The translations under genes and the position numbers were made by a program. A stretch of DNA of 64,000 nt from Nitrospira moscoviensis (GTDB taxonomy: Bacteria > Nitrospirota > Nitrospiria > Nitrospirales > Nitrospiraceae), in the NCBI RefSeq assembly GCF_001273775.1, contig NZ_CP011801.1:2086001-2150000 (forward strand), in the 5' to 3' direction. The notes beneath the pieces were generated by a model. It was not told the origin of the DNA and did not search any database. It saw only the letters and a list, made by a program, of their open reading frames with translations. Below are positions 17,396-25,500 of the stretch, piece by piece; position 1 is the first letter of the stretch, and each line of letters opens with the position of its first letter.

Positions 17396-17998
17396 TCAGG
17401 CAAACGCCCGTACCTCGATGACCGTTCCGGTCTTCTTGCCTTCAACGCTGTCCACATAGGCCAGCGCCACGTTCATCGCCGGCATGCCTTGTATTCCTTT
17501 CATGCCGAGCGCATCGAGCGTCTCCTGAACCCAGGGCGGACTCACCACATTGACCCGAATGCCGCGCGGCAGCTCAAGCGCCGCCGCTCGGACAAATCCC
17601 TCCACCCCGGCGTTGATCATGCTGATCGACGCGCTGCCCTTCATCGGCTCCCGACTCAAGACGCCGCTGGTGAGGGTAAACGAGCCGCCATCGCGGATCG
17701 AACGATAGCCGAGTCGGACCAGATTGACCTGTCCCATCAGTTTGTTGGCCAGGCCCAACGCATAGTCGGCATCGGTCAACTCCTCGAAGCTCTTGAACAC
17801 GGCACTCCCCGCAGTTGAAACCACTGCGTCCACTGGACCAAGCTTGTCGAATAACGCTTTGATAGAGCCGGCCGATGCAATGTCCACCCGAAACTCGCCG
17901 CTGTTATGGCCGACATTCACCACCTCATGCCGGCCTGCAAGCTGCTGCACCACCGCCTTACCGATCGTCCCAGTCGCACCGATGACGACGACTCTCAT
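17396..17998 (-). CDS. Short-chain dehydrogenase-like protein without catalytic Tyr
   Basis: A 200-residue Rossmann protein (MRVVVIGATGTIGKAVVQ, NAD(P)-binding Gly motif). The nucleotide-binding half and the strand with VVSTAGSAV look normal, and a Ser (SFTLTSGVLS) is in place. The usual YxxxK, however, reads SISMINAGVEG, with neither Tyr nor Lys. The first coding bases are part of an imperfect 180 bp direct repeat. This subgroup exists elsewhere in bacteria; the activity is uncertain. The start at 17998 is preferred because it begins at the first strand. Confidence 0.8.
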   Translation of the reverse strand: MRVVVIGATGTIGKAVVQQLAGRHEVVNVGHNSGEFRVDIASAGSIKALFDKLGPVDAVVSTAGSAVFKSFEELTDADYALGLANKLMGQVNLVRLGYRSIRDGGSFTLTSGVLSREPMKGSASISMINAGVEGFVRAAALELPRGIRVNVVSPPWVQETLDALGMKGIQGMPAMNVALAYVDSVEGKKTGTVIEVRAFA

Positions 17999-18319
17999 GG
18001 TCAATCCTTTCGTCAGGCCATTGCGACACGATAGCAAATCCTGCCGTGTCGTTCAGCATGGAAGCTGGAGACTTACCAGCGAGTGAGAATTAGTAGCGGT
18101 GCTAGAGAATATGACTCCCGACCCCTTTGTTTCACCGACCTGCCGATCGTGCCAGTCGCACCGATGACGACGACTTTCATCTGCAACTCCTTTCGTCAGG
18201 CCATTGCGACACGATAGCAAATCCTGCCGTGTCGTTCAGCCTAAAGACCGGAGGCTTACCAGCGAGCGAGAATTAGTAGTGACGCCAGACAATAATATGA
18301 CTCCCGACCCCTGTGTTTT
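17951..18319. repeat. Imperfect 180 bp tandem duplication at the 5' end of an SDR gene
   Basis: Two abutting copies, 17951-18132 and 18133-18319. Each contains the first codons of an SDR gene (minus strand), the inverted repeat CGACACG-N14-CGTGTCG (18024-18051 and 18207-18234), a shared GCGAG(T/C)GAGAATTAGTAG block and a shared GACTCCCGACCCC block. Divergence between copies is visible but moderate, with small indels. Confidence 0.8.
18133..18180 (-). pseudogene. 5' fragment of a second SDR gene
   Basis: Reading the minus strand from the ATG at 18180 gives MKVVVIGATGTIGR, nearly identical to the start of the intact gene (MRVVVIGATGTIGK), and then the sequence leaves the family and enters the repeat. 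It is a remnant of a duplicated gene start. Confidence 0.7.
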
Positions 18320-18349
18320 GACGCGGATGCCGCTCATGGTCACGTCGAC

Positions 18350-18381
18350 AAGTAAATCTTACAACGTAGGAAAATTTACTT
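18350..18381. promoter_or_regulatory. AT-rich inverted repeat downstream of the MarR-like gene
   Basis: AAGTAAAT (18350-18357) and ATTTACTT (18374-18381) are exact reverse complements with a 16 nt loop. The local sequence is much richer in A/T than its surroundings. It may be a transcription terminator for the MarR-like gene or an operator. I cannot tell which. Confidence 0.4.
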
Positions 18382-18389
18382 ATTAAAAT

Positions 18390-18728
18390 TCATGTTTGTC
18401 CCTCTCCTATCATTGCGGCCATTTGTTTCTTGAGCTGGCGACCCTTCGCTGTGAGGCGGACGGTCTTCCGGCGCAGATCCTTCGGGTCGGGCAGCGTCTC
18501 GACCAACCCAAGGCCCGGTTTATTCAACCAGTGCCGGTCCGATAGCGCCGCCACGTTCCGGGACGCGGATGACGACGCGAGACCCACCTTATCGCATAGC
18601 TCGTTTATGCTGATGCCCTCGTTTCTAGCGATCTCAAGAAAGACCGCCAGGGTCTGCACCGGAAGCGCGTCGTCCAGCATACGGACGGCCGATACAGCCA
18701 GTGATAACTTCCCTAGTTCTTTCAACAT
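18390..18728 (-). CDS. MarR-type winged-helix regulator
   Basis: A 112-residue DNA-binding protein. The winged helix shows as VFLEIARNEGISINELCDKVGLASSSASRNVAALSD (helix-turn-helix) and the wing (VETLPDPKDLRRKTVRLTAKGRQL), which carries the MarR signature D-x-R-R-K-x-v-x-L-T-x-K-G. The N- and C-terminal dimer helices are shortened. GGAGG is 5 nt before the ATG at 18728. The SDR gene lies downstream on the same strand, with conserved palindromes between them, so local regulation is possible. Confidence 0.85.
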   Translation of the reverse strand: MLKELGKLSLAVSAVRMLDDALPVQTLAVFLEIARNEGISINELCDKVGLASSSASRNVAALSDRHWLNKPGLGLVETLPDPKDLRRKTVRLTAKGRQLKKQMAAMIGEGQT

Positions 18729-18805
18729 AAGACCTCCGCATTTCCCGCAACCGACGCGCGGATGTGACAAAGTAAAGGTGTCGAGAGTCTTTTCCAGGGA
18801 TAGTA

Positions 18806-19027
18806 TCAGTGTTGAGACGTCGGTGGGGCGGGAACCGTCTCAAATTCCAGCGTCGCCACATCGAGCTTTGGCGTTCTTTTTGAGAGATGTAACATCTCGA
18901 TTCCGACTACGGTGTCCTGCTCGCTATAGTCAACGATGATACCGGGAGAAACCTCTTGCGATTCCACAGCGATAGCATTATCCAACGTGAGATAGAGCGC
19001 ATCAGCTTCTTGATCGACGGTTCGATC
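18806..19027 (-). pseudogene. DUF2283 gene without a start codon
   Basis: The minus strand encodes a 73-residue DUF2283-like stretch (DQEADALYLTLDNAIAVESQ, GIIVDYSEQDTVVGIEML) but the frame is closed upstream by TGA at 19028-19030, a few codons before the family's usual start. A GGAGGG followed by GTG is present one frame away, consistent with a single-base frameshift at the beginning. A complete DUF2283 gene sits just upstream (19189-19431). Confidence 0.65.
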
Positions 19028-19188
19028 TCACCCTCCGGGCACCGAACCATGCGAGGCAGATGATGAAGCTGAAAAAATCCCTCTGCCCATGTTTCTCATC
19101 GGCAACGTCCCTTAAGACGGCATCGTAGACTTGATGAACATCTATTTTGCAATCACCGCCCGTGGACGTGGTGGGAGAATCGCGAAGG

Positions 19189-19431
19189 TTATGCACTTTT
19201 CTTCACCCGCTTGCTCGCGCGGAGAACGGTGAAGCCAATAACTTCTTCGCCTTCGTATCGAACGATGACGTCGTCATCCGTCATTTCGCTGTCCGTAGCA
19301 TAACTTGGCTTTTTGAAGTTGACGTAGAGAGCATCCGCCTCGTCGTCGTATGTGAGCCACACAGCATGCTGCGGAGACCGGTTCACGGCGGGAATGAGTT
19401 TAAGGTATTCCTGAATATCCGCTAGAACCAT
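19189..19431 (-). CDS. DUF2283 family protein
   Basis: An 80-residue protein with an N-terminal helix (about 25 residues) and a DUF2283 core (VWLTYDDEADALYVNFKK ... MTDDDVIVRYEGEEVIGFTVLRASKR). GGGAG precedes the ATG at 19431. The family is small, common near toxin-antitoxin modules and of unknown function. The decayed copy at 18806-19027 is downstream on the same strand. Confidence 0.85.
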   Translation of the reverse strand: MVLADIQEYLKLIPAVNRSPQHAVWLTYDDEADALYVNFKKPSYATDSEMTDDDVIVRYEGEEVIGFTVLRASKRVKKSA

Positions 19432-19459
19432 AGCTGTCTCCCATCAGGGCAATGTGATG

Positions 19460-19534
19460 TGGTGCCGGAGACCGGGATCGAACCGGTACGGGCCTTTTGG
19501 GCCCGAGGGATTTTAAGTCCCTCGCGTCTTTCCA
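19460..19534 (-). pseudogene. Truncated tRNA-Leu(UAA)
   Basis: From the CCA end (19460-19462) the minus strand reads as a good tRNA-Leu 3' portion: T arm with GGTTCGATCC, a long variable arm, an anticodon arm with loop CTTAAAA (anticodon UAA) and part of the D arm. The 5' side is wrong. The bases that should form the acceptor strand complementary to CTCCGGC do not pair, and the D stem is poor. I call it a remnant that ends near the hicA stop. Confidence 0.6.
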
Positions 19535-19547
19535 CACAACCCCTCAC

Positions 19548-19733
19548 CTAGTCGGTAGGGAGGCCTAGCTGTTTTCGAATGACCTTGCAAAGCGTATTGG
19601 CAATCTCGGTGTGCCGGGGAACTGGAGCCGATTGACCGGTGGTTGGGTTGTAATAGATATCGTGTTTTCCGCTTGAGCGCGTGATCTCGCAGCCTGCCTC
19701 TTCGAGACTGCGAACGAACTCTCTGCGCTTCAC
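19548..19733 (-). CDS. hicA: HicA mRNA interferase toxin
   Basis: A 61-residue HicA/YcfA protein with the family pattern EEAGCEITRSSGKHDIYYNP and PVPRHTEIANTLCKVIRKQLG. His24 in SGKH is the catalytic residue of the family. It is an RNA-binding fold that cuts mRNA and tmRNA when free of antitoxin. The gene starts with GTG at 19733, overlapping the stop of hicB by 4 nt (GTGA). Confidence 0.92.
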   Translation of the reverse strand: MKRREFVRSLEEAGCEITRSSGKHDIYYNPTTGQSAPVPRHTEIANTLCKVIRKQLGLPTD

Positions 19734-19954
19734 GCCGGGACGCTAATGGGAATGGACTTGGAGCGGGATCGAGGATGGGCCGAGCGCGAGCGGCTGTCTC
19801 GCAAGACGAGTTCGTACGCGTCGCGGATATTCTCCTGCAATTCCTCCAGGGTCTCTCCCTGGCTCATCACGCCGGGGACTTCCCGCAACTGGCCTACATA
19901 CCACTTCTCGTCTTTCCAATACTCCAGAGTGAACGTGAGGCTTTTCTTCTTCAT
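19730..19954 (-). CDS. hicB: HicB antitoxin
   Basis: A 74-residue partner of HicA. It has the partial RNase-H fold of HicB (LTFTLEYWKDEKWYVGQLRE ... VPGVMSQGETLEELQENIRDAYELVL), followed by a basic Ser/Arg-rich tail rather than a full RHH or HTH domain. GGAGG lies about 11 nt before the ATG at 19954. The order hicB-hicA is the reverse of the E. coli module. A palindrome at 19990-20006 may be its operator. Confidence 0.9.
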   Translation of the reverse strand: MKKKSLTFTLEYWKDEKWYVGQLREVPGVMSQGETLEELQENIRDAYELVLRDSRSRSAHPRSRSKSIPISVPA

Positions 19955-19989
19955 GAGCAAAGACACCTCCCAGAGAGGCGGCCTAAACA

Positions 19990-20006
19990 CTACGGGTACC
20001 ACGTAG
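19990..20006. promoter_or_regulatory. Palindrome over the expected hicBA start site
   Basis: The minus strand reads CTACGTGGTACCCGTAG, an imperfect 17 bp palindrome centred on GGTACC. A TATGAT box lies next to it (20008-20013, minus strand), so the start of transcription should fall inside the palindrome. HicB proteins usually repress their own promoter through such sites. Confidence 0.5.
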
Positions 20007-20038
20007 GATCATAAAATACCAGACGGTCTTGTAAGGAA

Positions 20039-20126
20039 TGGTGCGGATGGTGGGACTTGAACCCACACGGGCTTTTGGCCCCCAGGATTTTAAGTCCTGT
20101 GCGTATGCCGGTTTCGCCACATCCGC
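20039..20126 (-). tRNA. tRNA-Leu (anticodon UAA)
   Basis: The minus strand folds as a complete class II tRNA: acceptor GCGGATG pairs with CATCCGC, the D arm closes with GCG/CGC, the anticodon stem CAGGA/TCCTG carries loop CTTAAAA (anticodon UAA), a long variable arm with GGGGCC...GCCC, a T arm GTGGG-TTCAAGT-CCCAC, and the CCA end is encoded. A promoter sits upstream. Confidence 0.95.
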
Positions 20127-20141
20127 TCTCGTTGTGAGCGG

Positions 20142-20170
20142 AATCTAGCACCGGGGTGGGGACGATTCAA
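20142..20170 (-). promoter_or_regulatory. Promoter of tRNA-Leu
   Basis: On the minus strand TTGAAT (20170-20165), a 17 bp spacer and TAGATT (20147-20142), ending 15 nt upstream of the tRNA 5' end. Confidence 0.65.
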
Positions 20171-20301
20171 GCAGGGTTCGGGAAGTGGCAGGTGATCAGT
20201 GATGCGTGATGAGTTTCGGAGTCTCCAAAAACGCAGACAGCCTGTGCCGAGGGGGATCGGCGACAGGCTGGTCCGCTGGTTTCGGCCCTTCCTGGGGAAA
20301 A

Positions 20302-20568
20302 TCAGTTCAGCGCCGCGGTGAGCTCCCGTTGTTCTTCACGGTTCTTCACCATCGCGCGCCCGCGATCCACGACTTCTTTCACACCCGACTGCACCGCCCG
20401 GCCCCAGCGCGTAGCCTGCACCTGCGCCTTGCGGGCGTAGCGGCTGATGTCCCGGCGGGTTTCCGCGCCGGTCTGAGGGGCGAAGAGGAGCCCGAGTCCA
20501 GCGCCGATGACGGCGCCACCGGCGATGAGTGCTGCGGCCTTGGCGACTTGTTTCCCTTGCTCCGACAT
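20302..20568 (-). CDS. YtxH-domain stress protein
   Basis: An 88-residue protein with a glycine-rich membrane helix (LIAGGAVIGAGLGLLFAPQTGAETRRDI, the YtxH signature) and a basic helical tail. YtxH proteins are general-stress membrane-associated proteins. AGGGAGG is 6 nt before the ATG. Short GTGATG words lie on both sides of the gene. Confidence 0.8.
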   Translation of the reverse strand: MSEQGKQVAKAAALIAGGAVIGAGLGLLFAPQTGAETRRDISRYARKAQVQATRWGRAVQSGVKEVVDRGRAMVKNREEQRELTAALN

Positions 20569-20849
20569 GGCGAACCTCCCTGGTGATTGGTGATGGCAGA
20601 AGAGGCTACGGCGTCCCTTCTTGGGACATCGGTCTCAGCATGCACTGTGCCAGGGGAAATTCGGGCAGGAGCCGGGTTGTTTTCGCAGAAAAACGAGGGA
20701 GCATACCGGCCGCGAATAATCGGACGCTAATAAAGGGTCTCCTTTTCCCGACAGCGGACGACACAGTCGTTTCAGAAACCCAACAGTCGGCGATTGAATC
20801 CGTGCAAATCGGCCAGGGAAGCGGCTTTATAGGATATCTTACCGCGCGC

Positions 20850-20878
20850 TTGCATTGATCGGTGCGCTCCCCTATGAT
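20850..20878 (+). promoter_or_regulatory. lgt promoter, predicted leaderless start
   Basis: TTGCAT (20850-20855), 17 bp, TATGAT (20873-20878). The -10 ends 8 nt before the lgt ATG at 20887, so the mRNA should begin within about 2 nt of the start codon; no SD is present. Confidence 0.7.
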
Positions 20879-20886
20879 CCGCGCCC

Positions 20887-21714
20887 ATGGATTCGTTCGC
20901 CGCCATCCCCTATCCCCATATCAACCCGGTATTTTTTGAATTCGGTCCCTTGCAGTTCCGTTGGTACGGGTTGATGTACCTGATCGGGCTGACGGCCGCC
21001 TACTTCCTCATTAGACGAAAGGCGGCGGCGAAGGGCCTCTCGCTCACATCGGACCAAATCTACGATATGGTGGTGTTCGCGGCCTTCGGGGTCTTCATCG
21101 GGGGGCGCTTGGGCTATACGCTGTTTTACAACTTTTCCTACTATATCGAGCATCCGTTGAAGATCTTCGCCGTCTGGGAAGGCGGCATGTCGTTTCATGG
21201 CGGCCTGATCGGAACGACCATTGCGCTCGTCTGGTTCAGCAAGCGGCGGAATTTACCGGTCTATACGATCGCCGATTTGGCCGCCTCGGTGACGCCGATC
21301 GGCCTGGGCTTGGGGCGGCTGGGCAACTTCATCAATGGGGAACTGTACGGCCGGCCGACGGATGTGGACTGGTGCATGGTGTTCCCGACGGGAGGGCCTG
21401 CCTGCCGCCATCCGTCACAGCTCTATGAGGCGGCGCTGGAAGGGGTCGTCCTGTTCACGGTCCTCTGGCTGATCGATCGGCGGCCCACGCCGCCCGGCAC
21501 GGTCTTCTGGAGCTTCATCACCGGCTACGGGATCAGCCGGCTGATCGTGGAGCTGTTCCGGGAGCCGGATCAGCACATGGGCTTCGTGCTGGGGCCGATT
21601 ACCATGGGACAGATGTTATCCGCCCCTATGGTGCTGGTCGGCATCTTCATGCTGGTCTGGGGGTACCATAAGGCAGGGATGAAGACGGTGCAAAGACAGC
21701 CCATTCAACAGTAA
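20887..21714 (+). CDS. lgt: Phosphatidylglycerol-prolipoprotein diacylglyceryl transferase
   Basis: A 275-residue polytopic inner-membrane enzyme. It shows the Lgt motifs HGGL (MSFHGGLIG) and GRLGNFINGELYGR, with the conserved Arg and His, and the usual seven spans. It transfers diacylglyceryl from phosphatidylglycerol to the lipobox Cys of prolipoproteins, the first step of lipoprotein maturation; lnt is also in this window. The start at 20887 has no SD but follows a good promoter directly. Confidence 0.97.
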   Translation: MDSFAAIPYPHINPVFFEFGPLQFRWYGLMYLIGLTAAYFLIRRKAAAKGLSLTSDQIYDMVVFAAFGVFIGGRLGYTLFYNFSYYIEHPLKIFAVWEGGMSFHGGLIGTTIALVWFSKRRNLPVYTIADLAASVTPIGLGLGRLGNFINGELYGRPTDVDWCMVFPTGGPACRHPSQLYEAALEGVVLFTVLWLIDRRPTPPGTVFWSFITGYGISRLIVELFREPDQHMGFVLGPITMGQMLSAPMVLVGIFMLVWGYHKAGMKTVQRQPIQQ

Positions 21715-21733
21715 CAATGTAAAATTTCGCTTA

Positions 21734-22120
21734 TCAATACGGCATTTCTTCGTCCCCTAGCCCGACATGGTGGCCCAGCTCATGGACGACTGTGTCGTAC
21801 ACTTCCTGAATCACTTCTTCCGGGGTCTCGCACAATCTCAGGATCGGACCGCGATAGATCGAAATCTGCGGCGGCGGCTCGCCGCCCGGTCTGAAGAAGG
21901 ACTCGTCGGCGAGCGAGTGGCCCTGATAGAGGCCCAGCAAGTCATCCTCACTGTCCATCTCCAAATCCCGCAGGACTTCGGCCGGCGGTTCTTCTTCGAC
22001 CACGACCGCAATGGATTCCATCAGCTTGGCATAGGGTGGCGGCAGGTCGGCGATCGCCTGCTGCACCAGCTGCGCGAAGGCCTCGGGCGAAATGGGATCG
22101 TGCCGTGGCCTGTATGCCAT
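21734..22120 (-). CDS. Minimal zincin metallopeptidase-family protein
   Basis: A 128-residue protein with HELGHHVGLGDEE near the C-terminus, i.e. the HExxH zinc motif with a downstream Glu. This is the compact family formerly called DUF1025 (metallopeptidase family M-like). It has no signal peptide, so it is cytoplasmic. Substrate unknown. It lies 1 bp downstream of the TPR lipoprotein gene and is probably co-transcribed with it. Confidence 0.88.
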   Translation of the reverse strand: MAYRPRHDPISPEAFAQLVQQAIADLPPPYAKLMESIAVVVEEEPPAEVLRDLEMDSEDDLLGLYQGHSLADESFFRPGGEPPPQISIYRGPILRLCETPEEVIQEVYDTVVHELGHHVGLGDEEMPY

Positions 22121-22121
22121 A

Positions 22122-22550
22122 TCAGAATCCGCCGCGTGGATTGGGGTCGAGATAGGACTTCTGCCGGATATTATAATTGAGCCCGATCTCCCGGAGCGGC
22201 GGCGAATCCCAAATCACCTTGTTGCCCGGCGCCAAGTTGGCGGCGGTCACGTAATGCTTCTTCGCCTCCGCCTTCTCCCCCAGGCGATCGAGACAGACCG
22301 CCAGATTGTAATGGGCTTCGGCAAGATCCGGCTGCGCCGCCGCCGCCGCTTGATACGATTGACTCGCGCCCCGCCAGTCCTTGGCGGCAGCCAGCCGGTC
22401 CCCGTTGCTCATAAAGGGCGCGGCCTTCGCCGAGGTGCCGGCGGGCGCAGGCAGAATGACGATCGAAGAAGCTTTTTGACCGGCACAGGCCGCGAGCATA
22501 GCGGCAATGACAATGAGCGACCCCAGCGACCGAGACATCAATCTGTCCAT
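22122..22550 (-). CDS. TPR-type lipoprotein
   Basis: A 142-residue lipoprotein: signal with lipobox (MLAACAG), then about two TPR-like helical repeats (DWRGASQSYQAAAAAQPDLAEAHYNLAVCLDRLGEKAEAKKHYVTA). It should be envelope-anchored and mediate protein contacts. AGGGAGG is near the ATG at 22550. It follows the addA-like gene by 14 bp. Confidence 0.8.
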   Translation of the reverse strand: MDRLMSRSLGSLIVIAAMLAACAGQKASSIVILPAPAGTSAKAAPFMSNGDRLAAAKDWRGASQSYQAAAAAQPDLAEAHYNLAVCLDRLGEKAEAKKHYVTAANLAPGNKVIWDSPPLREIGLNYNIRQKSYLDPNPRGGF

Positions 22551-22564
22551 TGTCCCCCTCCCTC

Positions 22565-25500
22565 TTAGAGTTCAACGGCCATGGCGCATCGTAAAAACAG
22601 ACAATGGAACCGCACCGGCTCCGATCCCAGACTGTGTGTGACGGCGGCTTTGTAGACCTCGCTTTGCGGACGGTACCGTTCCGCGTGGGCCGCCGCTTCT
22701 TCGGCCGATACCGTGTCCGTTTTATAGTCGGCAATCCAGAGCTGTCCGTCAAGCCGGTAGAGGACGTCGATCACGCCGTCCATCACTTGTGCGTTCTGCG
22801 TGCCGCCCCACGGCATGAGAAACGGGATCTCGCGGCCCAGGATGGTCGCGGCCCGAAGTCTGGCATACGACTCAGACCGCCCGAAATCCTTGAACAGCTC
22901 GCGTAGCGACTCGGTGACACCCTCCGCCAGAGCCCGCTGCTCCGGCGCGAGACCGGCCGCCACGGCGGTCGCGATGCGGGCGTCGAACCGAACTGGATCG
23001 TCGGCGAAGTCCCACTGTTCGAGAATCCGGTGCGCCAGGATGCCGGCCATGCGGGCGACCTCGGCGTCGGGCCCCGGGGCCTTGCGGAACGGTGGGGCAG
23101 GCGCCGCCTCAGGCGCCGCCTGTTTGCCCAGCAGCGTCGGCGTGAGATGCCGCGGCGTGCGGCGGGCCTCGTCCCAGGCGATGGTCCGCCGCTCCCACCA
23201 CGCGGCGATCGAAGCGACATCGATCGCCGGTCCGGCGATCTCATCGGTTTCAGCGCGCCGCGGCCGTCTCCGCTCCGGCGCGGAACGCACGCGCTGGGGA
23301 ATGGCGCTCTCTCCGACCCTCAGGGCGCTCGTGGCTGCCGCGCCCACCTCGCCCTCGCCCACCTCCTGCAACAGCCCCAACACGGTGTCGCCGTTGGATC
23401 GCGCCGTGAGACCTCCCGAGAGCACAAGCAGCTCTTTAGCCCGCGTCATGCCGACGTAGAGGACGCGCCGCCGTTCCGCCTCTTCGCGCAGTCTCCATTT
23501 TTCTTGAATCAGCACCGAGCCGAGCGTCCGGCGATCGCCGAGCGAGAGGCCGTACGCGCCGCTCGACCAATCGTAGGAGGCCGCAGGAAGCGAACGCTCC
23601 CGGCCGTTCCCCTGCCCCTGATGGAGGCCCGGCAGGATGACGATCGGAAACTCCAGCCCTTTGGCCTTGTGGATCGTCAGCACTTGCACGGCCTCGGGCG
23701 ACTCCTCCACCAGCGGGCTTTCCGCTTCATCCGGCTGCTCGTCCAACCGGGCGATCATCAATTCCACGAATCCGCTCAGGGTCAGGTGGGGACGATCGGC
23801 CAAGGACGCGGCGGTGTGCTTGGCTTTCAGCAGATTGGCGACCGCCTGTTCTCCGTGGAGCGAGGCGGCGGCCAGATCCAGGAGGGGTACGGTCTCGAAG
23901 ATTCGTTGGATCGCGTCGGACAGGGCAAGAGTCGTGATGTCGCGATGGAGCCGGTCCAGGCGGTCGTAGAGCCGGCGGACCGGCTCCGCGCAGGCCAGCG
24001 GCGATCCGCCGAGGCGTCGGTGCTTACGATAATCGAAGCAGCCGGCCTGGCGCAGGTCATACACCTCCCGATCGGTCAGCCCGCCGAGCGGCCCCCGCAG
24101 GACACCCGTGAGCGCGATCGCGTCATGCGGATTGTCCAGTACACGGAGCATATTGATCAGATCGATCACTTCCTGGCGGCGGTAGAAATGTTTTTCGCCC
24201 TCGATGACGTAGGACAGGCCGTAGCGGCGGAGCGCGTCGAGGTAGACGTCCGCCTGCGTGAGCTTGCGGAAGAGCAGCGCGACGTGGCCGGGCTTGATGG
24301 AGGGCCGCGCCAGGACCTCGTCGCGCAGCCACTGCGCGAGCGCTTCCGCTTCCGCCCTGGTCGCGCCGGCCGAGTCGAACGGCTCTTCCCGGTCCGACGG
24401 CCCGACTACCTGCAGATGGACGCCGGGATCGATGGATGCCTGGCGCCGGTTGGGCCGCACCGTCAGCCGGACGTTGGCCGGCTGGACATGGGGGCGCCGT
24501 TCAAAGAGCCGGTCGAAGACATCGTTCACCGGCTCGAGCACCGCGGCATCGCTGCGAAAGTTCGTGGTGAGCGTCTGAACCGACCCCTGTTCCGCCTCGA
24601 TTTTTTCCACGACCCGGTCGAAGGCCTCGATGTCCGCGCGGCGAAAGGCGTAGATGGATTGTTTGGGGTCGCCCACGATGAACAGTTTGCCCGGCTCGAG
24701 CGCCATGTCCTTCCAATCGGCTGCACGCGTGCCGAGCCGCTCCGCCACGGCCAGGATGATCTCGTACTGCACCGGGTCCGTGTCCTGGAACTCATCCACG
24801 AGGATGGCGCGATAGTCCTGCTTGATGCGCTCGCGGACCGCCGGATGGTCCAGCAGCAGCCGGCGCGCGCGCGCCAACAGGCCGTCGAAGGACAGCCATC
24901 CGCCCTGGACGAAGGTGTCGCGCACCTGCGTAACCAGAGGCGTCAAGAGGCTCAAGGCTTGCTTGAAGAACTGTTCGTCAACATGAAGACACGCCTGCGC
25001 GGTCTTGATGAGGCGTGCCGCCTCCTTAAAATCGGCCGGCTCCCATCCGCCCACCGGATTGCCGATCTCTTTCGCCAGGAGCGCTCGCTCTTCGGCCGGC
25101 CGATCGAGCAACGCGGCGGACCCTTTCTCCGCGAGATGCCCGAACAGCCCCGCGGCCGCCGCGAGCATCTGTTCGACCTTCCGGCGTTTGGGGCCGTCAT
25201 GCGCCTGCAGCAGTCGGTTTGCCTGGTCGTGCAGCTCCGACAGCCATCCACAAACGACGGCGTCGCCGGCGACCTCGCGGTGGTCCTGGAGGCGCGCGGG
25301 ATCGACCAGTTCGCTGCACAGAGCCTGCGCGAAGGAGCGCACCTCCTCCAACGACACCTGCCGCAGCAGGGTCCGCCACTGGGCGTGGTGCGATCCGCGG
25401 CGGCTCAGCTCCCGATCGATCCAGAGATCCCAGGCGGCGGCGAAGTGCTCCGCGAAGCGGGATCCATCGTCTTCCTGAAAGGCCGGGTCGACGCCGCTTT

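Noticed and set aside
19002..19196. 64-codon minus-strand frame upstream of the decayed DUF2283
   Set aside because: No family resemblance; it seems to be the out-of-frame continuation of the pseudogene region.
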